Below are positions 23,032 to 31,611 of a DNA stretch of 64,000 bases, piece by piece. Each line of letters opens with the position of its first letter. The first letter of the stretch is position 1. The stretch lies in NCBI GenBank assembly GCA_038239345.1, contig JBBSEX010000024.1:1-64000 (forward strand), written 5' to 3'. The stretch is from JBBSEX01 sp038239345 (lineage in GTDB: Bacteria > Acidobacteriota > Terriglobia > Bryobacterales > Bryobacteraceae). Both the position numbers and the translations under genes were made by a program. The notes under the pieces are model-generated. The model searched no databases and had not been told where the DNA came from. It saw nothing but the letters and a program-made list of their open reading frames with translations.

Positions 23032-23652
23032 CTATATGGGCCCATATAATTTCTTAAATGGGTCTTCGGATTCTGGCGCAACGACAGCCGCAAGGTGGCC
23101 ATCCGATCTGAGCGATTCCCCCAATTGCTTAACCGCCGTGCGATCAGCACCCCATATTTCAATTCCTGTGTGGACGTTGGGACCCGAATATCCGCCACCT
23201 CCACCGGATAGACCGGTTACAATCTCTGGATAGGCGCCGATCTTGTCTACCGTCATCGTGTTGATATGCTTGTCGTCTATTCCGATTCCGGCATGATTGA
23301 GAATCATTTTGATCTGTCCGGCGAGTCGTGCGGCCTCCGAATCGATCCAGTGCGATGCTATTATCGTTCCGCTACCTGCAAAGGGTCGCATCGAAGCTGT
23401 GATCGAGTCCTCTTGTGCTTTCGTCAGGTATCGTGGCTGGATCAGGGCTTCAAGCTCCTTAGCGCGGAGGTCCGCTTCCGCCGCATCCTTTCTCAGATGG
23501 GCTATTTCCAGTTGACGCTTCGCGTCAAGGCGGCCTTGTACCGGCCGGGCCATGAAGGTGCCGACGAATTCTCCGCCAACACCTAAGGCAACAAGCAATG
23601 TAGAGATAATCTGGCCTAATTCAATCAGCGAAAGTAGTTTTGTATCATCCAT
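23032..23652 (-). CDS. Hypothetical membrane-anchored protein
   Basis: A 206-residue protein with one N-terminal membrane segment (LIELGQIISTLLVALGVGGE, about residues 7-27), then a charged, probably coiled-coil stretch (RQLEIAHLRKDAAEADLRAK) and a soluble C-terminal domain of about 120 residues (MRPFAGSGTIIASHWIDSEA onward) ending KKLYGPI. The topology resembles other single-pass proteins whose C-terminal domain contains GIEIWG-type motifs, but I do not recognise a family. ATG 23652 is chosen over an upstream start that adds 14 arginine-rich residues. It stands alone outside the island boundary. Confidence 0.6.
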   Translation of the reverse strand: MDDTKLLSLIELGQIISTLLVALGVGGEFVGTFMARPVQGRLDAKRQLEIAHLRKDAAEADLRAKELEALIQPRYLTKAQEDSITASMRPFAGSGTIIASHWIDSEAARLAGQIKMILNHAGIGIDDKHINTMTVDKIGAYPEIVTGLSGGGGGYSGPNVHTGIEIWGADRTAVKQLGESLRSDGHLAAVVAPESEDPFKKLYGPI

Positions 23653-23821
23653 TCGAGCGATTATCCCGCGTGCGGCCCGCACAGGCCGCATCATCGCCGG
23701 GTCGGCAACATCATGAGAACCGCCGAAAGAGTGGATATGAAGCGCGGTAGAAACACGCGCCTGTCGCCTACTCCAATACCTTAGCTAGAGATTCCCTTAA
23801 AATGCATTTAATACGGCACTT

Positions 23822-24127
23822 TTAAGCCGGATGCACATCGGGGAGGGAACGGAGCCGCTTCACATGGATTTCTTTTGCCCGCTTGCGGGTCTGCGCAATG
23901 TCGTAGGCCGATTGCATTCTCATCAGCGTGTCCATCTTCACGCCGAAAGCTTTCTCAATCCGTAGCGCCATGTCGCCGGACAGGTCGGCCTTGCCATTGA
24001 GCAAACTGGACAGCGCAGGGCGGGACACCTGCAACCCGGCTGCTGCTGCCGTGACGGACAGGCAAGCCGGTTCAATGATCTCCGTGCGTATAAATTCGCC
24101 GGGGTGAGGCGGGTTTTTCATGGGCAT
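23822..24127 (-). CDS. higA: HigA-family antitoxin
   Basis: A 101-residue Xre-type helix-turn-helix antitoxin. The N-terminus MPMKNPPHPGEFIRTEIIEP is the family hallmark, and LSVTAAAAGLQVSRPALSSL is the HTH, followed by LNGKADLSGDMALRIEKAFG. HigA neutralises HigB and represses the shared promoter. It lies 19 bp downstream of the toxin gene; the toxin-first order is characteristic of higBA. Length is normal. Confidence 0.92.
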   Translation of the reverse strand: MPMKNPPHPGEFIRTEIIEPACLSVTAAAAGLQVSRPALSSLLNGKADLSGDMALRIEKAFGVKMDTLMRMQSAYDIAQTRKRAKEIHVKRLRSLPDVHPA

Positions 24128-24146
24128 GGCCGTTTCCTCCGTGGTG

Positions 24147-24437
24147 TTAGTGGTAGTCCTCTAAATTGACGTCGCAGATTTCGCGCTCTGCGGCGTCGAT
24201 ACGAAACGTCAAGCGGCGATTCGCCGTAACGCTCATGCTCCACGTGCCCTTGCGGTCGCCGGTCAGCGTGTGAACTTTCCAAGCCGGGAGCGTCCGCAGT
24301 TCCTCCGGGGCGTCCATGTTATCGAGATATGCAAACATTTTCCGCAACTTGTCCACGGTGTCGGCCGGAACACCTTTCGTGCTGTCCTCCGCGTAGAGCC
24401 GTTTCAGACCCTTATGAACAAAGCTTCGTATCTTCAC
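24147..24437 (-). CDS. higB: HigB-family toxin (RelE-like mRNA interferase)
   Basis: A 96-residue RelE/ParE-fold toxin that cleaves ribosome-bound mRNA. It begins (V)KIRSFVHKGLKRLYAED, and RTLPAWKVHTLTGDRKGTWS, then TANRRLTFRIDAAEREICDV, match the family, including the basic core residues and the C-terminal LEDYH. Start is GTG at 24437, only 6 bp after the predicted -10 box, so the message may be leaderless, which would keep toxin translation low. higA follows. Confidence 0.92.
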   Translation of the reverse strand: MKIRSFVHKGLKRLYAEDSTKGVPADTVDKLRKMFAYLDNMDAPEELRTLPAWKVHTLTGDRKGTWSMSVTANRRLTFRIDAAEREICDVNLEDYH

Positions 24438-24443
24438 CGTCAG

Positions 24444-24472
24444 ACTGTAGCCTGTAGCTTAACACTTGTCAA
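24444..24472 (-). promoter_or_regulatory. Promoter of higBA
   Basis: On the minus strand a perfect TTGACA (24467-24472), 17-bp spacer and TACAGT (24444-24449). The spacer and -10 contain CTACAG twice in tandem, a possible HigA operator. The GTG of higB begins 6 bp downstream of the -10 box. Confidence 0.6.
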
Positions 24473-24713
24473 AGGTATCGGTACGCAACCGCTCTCGTCC
24501 AGTTGAGAGCCTGGCCTGGCTGGATATTTTCACTCAATGGGAATGCGAGCTTCAAGATGGGTAGCCCTACAGAAGCGAACGGAACAGTTCTTGGGAACTT
24601 AGAGCAAAAGCTTGAGGACAATGCCGAAATCATGTGCCAAGAACGTGCCTAGAGTTTGCACTTCTCCATTTTTGACCCGTCTCCCTGATCTTCCTCCCCC
24701 GGCCAGACTCCGA

Positions 24714-24989
24714 TTAGATTTGAGATTTGTGGCGCTTTGGTAAATCGGTGCTCCAGCGAACGAGGGCTTTTTCAAGGGCCGCAACAACTTTCCGTCGCTT
24801 TGGTTCCTCCAACAGATGCATAGGTAGCCTGTCGAACCAACGTTGGCACTCACTGTTGTCTCCACCGTAGTCGCCCAACTTTTCAAACGGAATTCGACTC
24901 GTGGGATGGATTTTCTTACTGTAATAGTCAAGGCATGCCCGCAACTGCTGCACGGTATGAAAGACGAACTTGAAAGAACAGACTCGCAC
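24714..24989 (-). CDS. Conserved hypothetical protein (HPTSR...RWFDRLP type)
   Basis: A 91-residue soluble protein. It has a pattern I recall from widespread short hypothetical proteins in mobile regions: LRACLDYYSKKIHPTSRIPF, then SECQRWFDRLPMHLLEEPKR and a C-terminal helix (KVVAALEKALVRW). No function is known to me. The GTG at 24989 is preferred because GGAGGG lies 11 bp upstream and the frame before it reads as arginine/cysteine-rich noise; a TTG at 25100 is the alternative. An overlapping frame at 24599-25051 is a shadow. Confidence 0.6.
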   Translation of the reverse strand: MRVCSFKFVFHTVQQLRACLDYYSKKIHPTSRIPFEKLGDYGGDNSECQRWFDRLPMHLLEEPKRRKVVAALEKALVRWSTDLPKRHKSQI

Positions 24990-25270
24990 AAACCAAACTT
25001 CCCTCCGGGGATAGCGTCGGCGGCAAGGCGGGTGGCAGAAGGAAGGCCCACATTCGATCAAGTTCCGTCGGCGGCAAGGCGCCCTTTCGTTTCGGAACAA
25101 GTTTTTCTTTCCAAATATCTGCCATTAGAGTCTGCTCGATTATATGCCGACTCCGTACCGCGGCGATTCGACCCATTTCAGCAGTAAAATCCGAATGGAG
25201 TCCTCTCCCAGTCGGGTATAGTGTATGCGGGGTGGTTGTAGAAGGGTATTGCTTAGTTGCTTCGTGCCGC

Positions 25271-25915
25271 ATGTCCACCTCTCTACCCAGTAGATTCGCC
25301 TTGATAACGACGCGCTGCCTCCTATTCACCATTCCTTTTTTGCTGCATTGCGCCGCTAGTTCCCGGGGAACTCTTTCGGCCAACATCGGGATGACAATTG
25401 ATGAAGTGAAACGCCAATCATCATTAGAGATGAAGGACCCCAGACTGATGGGCGATGGCTCGCGTATGAGTGTCGAGGAGATAGTTTTCGAGTTTCGCAT
25501 TGCGAATTCGGCCGTGCGTTTCCCGCAATCGCGATACTACTGGCTAGAGACTAAAAAGAACGATTCGCGGGTTTCGGTGCTGAACATAGGCATCACGCCG
25601 CGAAAGATGTCTAAGCAGGAACTGGACGTGTTTCAGCATGCCGCTCAGACACAACTACGCGCCGATGGCTGGATGCCAGGGCATTACGTCGCCGAATCGA
25701 AAGAGACGGTGCTGTTGTGGGGTGGCGAGCGGACTGCGGGTGACGGACGCTACTGGCTGAAGGGCGGTACGCTTCTGATCTTCGAACGGAAACGCATTGA
25801 CGATCAGGTGCGCGATGAACCCGAAGGCTCGGGAGAATTCATCGTGGACCTTCTCCTGCGCCCAGGCGATCACGATAAAAAACTTATCTTTGAGCAGTCG
25901 GCGTGGAAGGAATAA
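25271..25915 (+). CDS. Hypothetical exported protein
   Basis: A 214-residue protein with a signal peptide or lipoprotein-like N-terminus (RCLLFTIPFLLHCAASSRGT) and a soluble domain of mixed alpha/beta character (SVEEIVFEFRIANSAVRFPQ, later HYVAESKETVLLWGGERTAG). No family recognised. The start MSTSLPSRFALITT at 25271 gives a sensible signal sequence; an upstream start at 25232 adds 13 residues. It stands between the small hypothetical gene and a small convergent membrane-protein gene. Confidence 0.55.
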   Translation: MSTSLPSRFALITTRCLLFTIPFLLHCAASSRGTLSANIGMTIDEVKRQSSLEMKDPRLMGDGSRMSVEEIVFEFRIANSAVRFPQSRYYWLETKKNDSRVSVLNIGITPRKMSKQELDVFQHAAQTQLRADGWMPGHYVAESKETVLLWGGERTAGDGRYWLKGGTLLIFERKRIDDQVRDEPEGSGEFIVDLLLRPGDHDKKLIFEQSAWKE

Positions 25916-25926
25916 TGGTCCGGAAA

Positions 25927-26163
25927 TTACAAATTTGGATCGTCCAGAATATCAAGGGAAGGTGGAGTATAAGGCGCGTCAGGATTAGGCGTCAGAATCG
26001 GAATTCTATCCGGTCCCGCAAGCCTCTTCATGTCTTGCAGCAGCTCCTTGATCTCCTTCAGTTCCGTGGCGATCTGGAATAGCTTTACCGCCGCGATAGC
26101 CAGGATGCCGTAAATGAACAAGACCTGAATGGCGCCGACGAGTCCGGTCAACATCATGCCCAC
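25927..26163 (-). CDS. Small single-pass membrane protein
   Basis: A 78-residue protein with one membrane helix (LVGAIQVLFIYGILAIAAVK, residues 8-27), an amphipathic helix (LFQIATELKEIKELLQDMKR) and a Pro-rich cytoplasmic tail (PYTPPSLDILDDPNL). Function unknown. GTG at 26163 is chosen because GGAGAG lies 7 bp upstream; the ATGs at 26157 and 26154 are alternatives. It is the last gene before rsmE on the same strand, 50 bp away in the direction of transcription. Confidence 0.55.
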   Translation of the reverse strand: MGMMLTGLVGAIQVLFIYGILAIAAVKLFQIATELKEIKELLQDMKRLAGPDRIPILTPNPDAPYTPPSLDILDDPNL

Positions 26164-26213
26164 GATGTCACTCTCCTACGCAATCCATCGACACATTTCC
26201 AGAAATCTACAGG

Positions 26214-26933
26214 TCATCTCTGCCAGGCTGCCGAAATCACGGAGAGTGCCGCGATGGCCGCCGTTTCGGCGCGTAGAATTTGAGGGCCAAGCGAGACCGC
26301 GGTCCAACCCGCGGGCGAGAAGCGGATGCGTTCTTCATCCACCCAACCGCCTTCGGGTCCTGCAAGCAAAGCGACTTCATCCGTTTGTTCCCGCAGCGGG
26401 GGGAGCGCACGAAATAAAGGCGTCGCGCCCGACTCCTCTTCCAGCACAAACCGATATCCCGAAAAGCGCAGAGCCTCCCTTAAGTGAACGGGTAATGTGA
26501 TTTCCGGCAAGTGCGCGCGACGGCTTTGCTCGCTGCTTTCGAGCAGAATTTTCCGCCACCGCACAATTCGTTTTTCCGCCGCCAATTCCAAGCCGCGCTC
26601 GCTGCGAACCGCTTCAACCGGCACTATCTTCGCCACGCCCAACTCTGTCGCTTTCTCTAAAATCCATTCGAACCGGTCGAATTTGATGAGAGCGGCAAAT
26701 AGACTGATCCGCACCGGCAGGGGCTTCGATTCAACTGACTCCAGCATCCGAAAAACGATATGTTCCTTCCGTACCGTTTCCACTTCGGCCAGATAGACGC
26801 CGCGATTGTCTGACACTTCGAACCTCTGCCCTGGCTCAACGCGTAGCACGCGGCTCAGATGTTTGGCTTCCTCGCCGTTCAACTCGGCCTTGCCGTCCTG
26901 CACCGCATCCACAAAAAATCTCCGCCGCGACAT
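26214..26933 (-). CDS. rsmE: 16S rRNA m3U1498 methyltransferase RsmE
   Basis: SPOUT-fold enzyme that methylates N3 of U1498 in 16S rRNA in the 30S subunit. The 239-residue protein has the PUA-like N-domain (MSRRRFFVDA to about 70) and the SPOUT domain with the knot motifs EKATELGVAKIVPVEAVRSE, LLAGPEGGWVDEE and VSLGPQILRAETAAIAALSV. Length is normal. ATG 26933 restores the MSRRRFF start. It is transcribed divergently from ruvA. Confidence 0.95.
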   Translation of the reverse strand: MSRRRFFVDAVQDGKAELNGEEAKHLSRVLRVEPGQRFEVSDNRGVYLAEVETVRKEHIVFRMLESVESKPLPVRISLFAALIKFDRFEWILEKATELGVAKIVPVEAVRSERGLELAAEKRIVRWRKILLESSEQSRRAHLPEITLPVHLREALRFSGYRFVLEEESGATPLFRALPPLREQTDEVALLAGPEGGWVDEERIRFSPAGWTAVSLGPQILRAETAAIAALSVISAAWQR

Positions 26934-26982
26934 AAGCAATCAGAATAGCGCGCTGCCGGCAATTGACTGAGAATGGCTAGAT

Positions 26983-27585
26983 ATGTTCGCTTATCTCCGT
27001 GGCATTCTGCTTGAGAAACATCCGAACCAAATAATTATCGACGTGCAAGGCGTGGGATACGACGTCGCGATTCCTATCTCGACGTTCTCCGCGCTGCCCG
27101 ACGTGAACCACGAGGTGCGCCTGCGCATCCACACCAGCGTCCGCGAAGACGCCATCGCCCTCTTTGGATTCCTGACTCCGGAAGAAAAATTTCTGTTTGA
27201 GAAACTCACCTCAGTTAGCGGTATCGGGCCGAAGCTGGCGATCACGGCACTCTCGGGGCTCGCCACGGCCGACCTGATCGGCGCGATCCGTAGCGGGTCT
27301 ATTGAACAGCTTGTCCGCATCCCCGGCGTTGGAAAAAAGACCGCCGAGCGCATCGTTCTCGAACTGCGCGATAAGTTGGACCTGATCGGCGGAGGATCCA
27401 AACCCGGCGTCATCGAACGCCCCAAGAGTTCATTCAGCGCCGTCGAGGAAGACGTTATTTCCGCCCTGATGAATTTCGGATCAAACCGGGCTGCGGCTGA
27501 GGGGGCGGTGTTAAAGGCGAAGTCGCCCGGAGAAGATGCCGACTTCGAAGTGCTGTTCCGCAGAGCACTGAAACTCGCCCGCTAA
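26983..27585 (+). CDS. ruvA: Holliday junction DNA helicase subunit RuvA
   Basis: Tetrameric Holliday-junction-binding protein that guides RuvB during branch migration. The 200 residues start MFAYLRGILLEKHPNQIIID (OB domain), contain the tandem helix-hairpin-helix motifs (VSGIGPKLAITALSGL and IPGVGKKTAERIVLELRDKL) and a C-terminal RuvB-interacting UBA-like domain (DVISALMNFGSNRAAAEGAV). Length is normal. ruvB and ruvC are not adjacent. The DUF885 gene starts 23 bp downstream. Confidence 0.96.
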   Translation: MFAYLRGILLEKHPNQIIIDVQGVGYDVAIPISTFSALPDVNHEVRLRIHTSVREDAIALFGFLTPEEKFLFEKLTSVSGIGPKLAITALSGLATADLIGAIRSGSIEQLVRIPGVGKKTAERIVLELRDKLDLIGGGSKPGVIERPKSSFSAVEEDVISALMNFGSNRAAAEGAVLKAKSPGEDADFEVLFRRALKLAR

Positions 27586-27608
27586 GCACTGTGTTACAAA
27601 CAGAAGCA

Positions 27609-29282
27609 ATGCGAATCTGTGCTCTTTTTCTTCTGTTGGTAACCGCCGTCATGGCTCAGGGAAAAGCGGACGATCTCACCCGGCGCTTTTGGGACGACTA
27701 CTATTTTCATTTCAATCCGACGCAAGGAACCAGCGCCGGTTTTCACGAATACGACGCTAAGTTGGAAGAGTTTTCCAAGGCTGCCGTCGATGCGCAAGTG
27801 CAGGCCGCCCGGAAATTCGCCAAAGAATTCGACGCTTCGCCGGACTTTCCCGATCGCGATCTCTACATCTCGCGACTCCAGTCCGATCTGCTGGCGTTGG
27901 AGGTGGTCCGCTCGTGGCAGACCAATCCCGATTCCTATTCCAGTGGCATCAGCGGCAGTGTCTTCACGATCATGAGCCGCAACTTCGCGCCGCAGGAACA
28001 ACGGCTTCGATCGGTGATTGCCCGCGAGCTCAAGATGCCCCAAGTGCTGCGGGATGCCCGCGTCAATTTGAAGAATCCTCCGAAAATCTTCACTGAGGTG
28101 GCGCTGGAACAGATCCCGGGAATCGTCAGTTTCTTCCAAACTGACGTGCCGTCGGCATTCGACAAGGTCACCGATAAAAAATTGCTCGCCGATTTCCACG
28201 CGTCGAATAAAGCCGTGATCGAAGCGCTGCAATCTTATGAAAAATTTCTTACAACCGATATTTTGCCGAATTCAAAAGGCGATTTTCGACTCGGCGCCGA
28301 CACGTATCGGAAGAAGCTGTTGTATGACGAGATGGTGGATATCCCGCTGGATCGTCTGCTGAAAATCGGATACGAAAATCTTCACGCCAATCAGAAGGCG
28401 TTCATTGCCACCGCGAAGAAGATCGATCCCAACAAGACGCCACAGCAGATCCTCGACGACGCCGAGAAGGATCATCCGCCGGCGGATCAGTTGTTGCAGA
28501 GCTTCCGCGATGTGCTAAGCGGACTTACCGCGTTTATCCGCGAACATCATATTATTACCATCCCCTCTACCGTGCCGCCCATCGTGGAGGAAACTCCGCC
28601 CTTTGCCCGCGCCTTGTCGTCGGCATCGATGGATACGCCAGGCCCTTATGAGAAAGTCGCGAAAGAAGCGTTCTTTAACGTCACTCTGCCGGAGAAGACA
28701 TGGACGCCAAAGCGGGTTGAGGAATACATGGGCGTGTTCAACCGCGGGGTGATCACCAGCACGGCGATTCATGAGGCCTATCCCGGGCATTACGTGCAAT
28801 TCCTGTGGGTGCCCAGCGCGCCGTCGAAAGCACGAAAGCTTCTGGGCTGCGGCAGTAATGCCGAGGGCTGGGCGCACTATACCGAACAGATGATGCTCGA
28901 TGAGGGCTATGCCGCGGGTAACATGAAGATGCGGCTCGGGCAACTGCAGGATGCTCTGCTACGCAACGCTCGCTACATCGTGGGAATTGAAATGCACACC
29001 GGCAAGATGACCTACGAACAAGGCGTCGACTTCTTCGTCAAGGAAGGCTTTCAGACTCGCGATAACGGCCGCCGCGAAGCCAGGCGCGGAACCTCGGATC
29101 CCACGTACTTGGTTTATACACTGGGTAAGCTGGAAATCATGAAACTGCGCGAGGATTACAAACAGAAGAAAGGATCGCAGTTCTCGCTACAGGAATTTCA
29201 CGACAGTTTCATGAAGCAGGGATTCCCGCCGATCAAGATCGTTCGCCGCGCATTGCTGGGCGACAATAGTCCGGCGCTCTAG
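27609..29282 (+). CDS. Secreted DUF885-family metallopeptidase-like protein
   Basis: A 557-residue protein exported by a signal peptide (MRICALFLLLVTAVMAQGKA). It belongs to the DUF885 family, which is related to M32-like zinc carboxypeptidases; the metal motif is HEAYPGH (about residue 388), followed by EGWAHYTEQMMLDEGY. Substrate unknown; extracellular peptide turnover is the usual guess. ATG at 27609 gives a clean signal peptide; a GTG at 27591 is possible. rlmH begins 4 bp after its stop, indicating an operon ruvA-DUF885-rlmH. Confidence 0.88.
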   Translation: MRICALFLLLVTAVMAQGKADDLTRRFWDDYYFHFNPTQGTSAGFHEYDAKLEEFSKAAVDAQVQAARKFAKEFDASPDFPDRDLYISRLQSDLLALEVVRSWQTNPDSYSSGISGSVFTIMSRNFAPQEQRLRSVIARELKMPQVLRDARVNLKNPPKIFTEVALEQIPGIVSFFQTDVPSAFDKVTDKKLLADFHASNKAVIEALQSYEKFLTTDILPNSKGDFRLGADTYRKKLLYDEMVDIPLDRLLKIGYENLHANQKAFIATAKKIDPNKTPQQILDDAEKDHPPADQLLQSFRDVLSGLTAFIREHHIITIPSTVPPIVEETPPFARALSSASMDTPGPYEKVAKEAFFNVTLPEKTWTPKRVEEYMGVFNRGVITSTAIHEAYPGHYVQFLWVPSAPSKARKLLGCGSNAEGWAHYTEQMMLDEGYAAGNMKMRLGQLQDALLRNARYIVGIEMHTGKMTYEQGVDFFVKEGFQTRDNGRREARRGTSDPTYLVYTLGKLEIMKLREDYKQKKGSQFSLQEFHDSFMKQGFPPIKIVRRALLGDNSPAL

Positions 29283-29286
29283 CCCG

Positions 29287-29706
29287 GTGAAGCTGTATTT
29301 GTTGTACATCGGCAAGGCCCGCGATGCCCACGTCAATGCCATCGCCGAAGAATTCATCAAACGATCGGAGCGTTACCTGCGCTGCGAAATGCGCGAGATC
29401 GATCCCCGGCGATATGACCTTTGGGCGCGGCATCCATCGGCCAAAAAAGTGCTGCTTGATCCCGCCGGCCGCAATTTTAATTCCGGGCAATTCACGGAAC
29501 TGGTCGGCGAGTCGGAGCGAAAAGCGCATGACATCGTATTTGTAATCGGCGGCGCGGACGGCCATCCGGAAGATTGGAAGTCACGCGCCGACCTGCTGCT
29601 ATCGCTCTCGCCGATGACTTATCCGCATGAACTCGCGCGAGCGATGTTGGCGGAGCAAATCTATCGCGCCGTGACGACATTGCGCGGCCATCCGTACCCA
29701 CGCTGA
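29287..29706 (+). CDS. rlmH: 23S rRNA (pseudouridine1915-N3)-methyltransferase RlmH
   Basis: SPOUT methyltransferase that modifies pseudouridine 1915 in helix 69 on assembled 70S ribosomes. The 139-residue protein begins with GTG (VKLYLLYIGKARDAHVNAIA) and has the knot: FVIGGADGHPEDW, SLSPMTYPHELARAMLAEQI, and YRAVTTLRGHPYPR ending in the conserved HPY. Somewhat shorter than the usual ~155 residues but complete. Coupled to the DUF885 gene upstream. Confidence 0.93.
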   Translation: MKLYLLYIGKARDAHVNAIAEEFIKRSERYLRCEMREIDPRRYDLWARHPSAKKVLLDPAGRNFNSGQFTELVGESERKAHDIVFVIGGADGHPEDWKSRADLLLSLSPMTYPHELARAMLAEQIYRAVTTLRGHPYPR

Positions 29707-29739
29707 ATCCATGAAACTTTTCTCTACGTAGCTATCAAT

Positions 29740-31512
29740 GTGCCTTTAGCGCGTCTATGGATCTTCTTTTTCGCTACTTTGCTGGTTGCCGACGCACCCG
29801 CGCCGATCGAATGGCGAGCCTGGTCGGATGACGTGTTCGCACAAGCCAAGCGCGAGAACAAGTTCGTTCTACTCGATCTGGAAGCTGTCTGGTGCCACTG
29901 GTGTCATGTCATGGCGGAGACCACGTACAAGGATCCGAAGGTCGTGGCCCTGATGCGCTCAAAATATATCGCCGTGCGGGTGGACCAGGATTCCCGGCCC
30001 GATTTATCGAATCGCTATGAGGATTATGGCTGGCCCGCTACCGTCGTATTCGATGGAAAAGGCCAGGAAATCATTAAGCGCTCGGGTTATATTGCGCCAA
30101 CGCAAATGGCGGCGGTCTTGCAGGCGATCATCGACGATCCGTCGCCGGGGCCATCGGTACGCCCTGAACCGCCGATCCAATTCGGAAAGGAAACGCAGTT
30201 GACTCCGGCCTTGCGCGCCGGCTTACGCAAGAGCTACGTGGCGCAGTACGATTCGAAGTATGGCAGTTGGGGGTTTGGCCAAAAATTTCTGGAATGGAAT
30301 TCCGCCGAATACGCTTTCGCCTTAGCGCTGCAGGGTGATCCGCAGAATGAGCGCATGTTCCGCCAGACGCTTACGGCGCAGTTGCAGTTGGTGGATCCGG
30401 TATGGGGCGGCGTGTATCAGTACTCCACTGGCGGCGATTGGAAGGAGCCCCATTTCGAGAAGATCATGGCGATGCAGGCCGAGAATCTTCGCATCTATGC
30501 CCTTGGTTACACGAAGTGGAAAGACCCGTCTTACCTCAAAGCGGCGCAGGATATCGAGCGATTTCTGAGCGCGTTTCTGATGAGTCCAGAGGGCGCGTTT
30601 TACACGAGCCAGGACGCCGATATCGTGGAAGGCGAGCACTCCGCGGCCTACTTCGCGCTCAATGATGCCGGACGCCGAAAGCAGGGTGTTCCCCGCGTGG
30701 ACAAGCATGTCTACGCTCGAGAGAATGGTTGGGCGATTAACGCCCTCGCTACTCTTTACGCTGCTACCGGTGATGCTAAGTATCTGAACCAGGCAACGAA
30801 AGCCGCCAATTGGATCGTTAAAAATCGCGCCCTCGACGGCGGTGGTTTTCGGCATGATTCACGCGATACCGCCGGCCCCTATCTGGGCGATACGCTGGCG
30901 ATGGGCCGAGCTTTCCTGCAACTGTACGCCGTGACGGGAGACCGGGCCTTTCTTGGACGCGCCGAAGATGCCGCGAAGTTCATCGTGGCAAACTTCCGCG
31001 ATCCGGCCGCTGGCTTTCTCACTACCAAGACGCCCACGGATCATGCTTACAAGCCGCACCCCGAACGCGATGAAAACATCGTATTGGCTCGATTCGCCAA
31101 CCTGCTTTATCGGTACACCGCCCAACAATCGTACCGGGCGATTCGAAGCCATGCGACGCGCTATTTGGACGCACCCGGCATCGCGAAGTTTCTGCCCACT
31201 GGCGGCGTCCTGCTTGCGGATCTGGAAGCGAGTACGGAGCCGCTGCACATTACTATCGTCGGTCCGAAGGATTCCCCTGCCGCGCGAAGTCTTTTTCTGG
31301 CCGCATCGGCTTATCCCGGCAGCTATAAGCGGGTGGAATGGTGGGATCCGCGCGAAGGTGCCCTTCCGAATCCCGATGTCACCTACCCCGAACGCAAGGA
31401 ACCATCGGCCTTCGTGTGCACCGGAAGTTCCTGCTCGGCGCCGATCGTAAGCGCTGCCGCTTTGCGCGCCCGGGTGGACCACTTGACGGCCCGGGATAAC
31501 GCCACAAAATAG
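29740..31512 (+). CDS. SSP411-like thioredoxin-fold protein (DUF255)
   Basis: A 590-residue member of the YyaL/SSP411 family: an N-terminal thioredoxin-like DUF255 domain (about 20-140) with the redox-like motif WCHWCH (51-56), followed by an (alpha/alpha)6-toroid like N-acylglucosamine epimerases (about 180-480; DGGGFRHDSRDTAGPYLGDT). A hydrophobic N-terminus (LWIFFFATLLVADAPAPIEW) suggests export. The biochemical role of the family is not settled. Length is shorter than the ~680-residue cytosolic homologues. Start is GTG at 29740. Confidence 0.88.
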   Translation: MPLARLWIFFFATLLVADAPAPIEWRAWSDDVFAQAKRENKFVLLDLEAVWCHWCHVMAETTYKDPKVVALMRSKYIAVRVDQDSRPDLSNRYEDYGWPATVVFDGKGQEIIKRSGYIAPTQMAAVLQAIIDDPSPGPSVRPEPPIQFGKETQLTPALRAGLRKSYVAQYDSKYGSWGFGQKFLEWNSAEYAFALALQGDPQNERMFRQTLTAQLQLVDPVWGGVYQYSTGGDWKEPHFEKIMAMQAENLRIYALGYTKWKDPSYLKAAQDIERFLSAFLMSPEGAFYTSQDADIVEGEHSAAYFALNDAGRRKQGVPRVDKHVYARENGWAINALATLYAATGDAKYLNQATKAANWIVKNRALDGGGFRHDSRDTAGPYLGDTLAMGRAFLQLYAVTGDRAFLGRAEDAAKFIVANFRDPAAGFLTTKTPTDHAYKPHPERDENIVLARFANLLYRYTAQQSYRAIRSHATRYLDAPGIAKFLPTGGVLLADLEASTEPLHITIVGPKDSPAARSLFLAASAYPGSYKRVEWWDPREGALPNPDVTYPERKEPSAFVCTGSSCSAPIVSAAALRARVDHLTARDNATK

Positions 31513-31611
31513 TTCGTCCGACCCCAGCCTTCCTTTCACCCCGTTGCGTCAAAACCGAGACTCACCCAGGGCAGTAAGATGTAGTGACATCCTTAAAAAA
31601 GATTCGGTGGA

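Noticed and set aside
24599..25051. 150-codon minus-strand frame overlapping the small hypothetical at 24714
   Set aside because: The competing frame has the conserved HPTSR...RWFDRLP pattern and a ribosome-binding site; this one does not.
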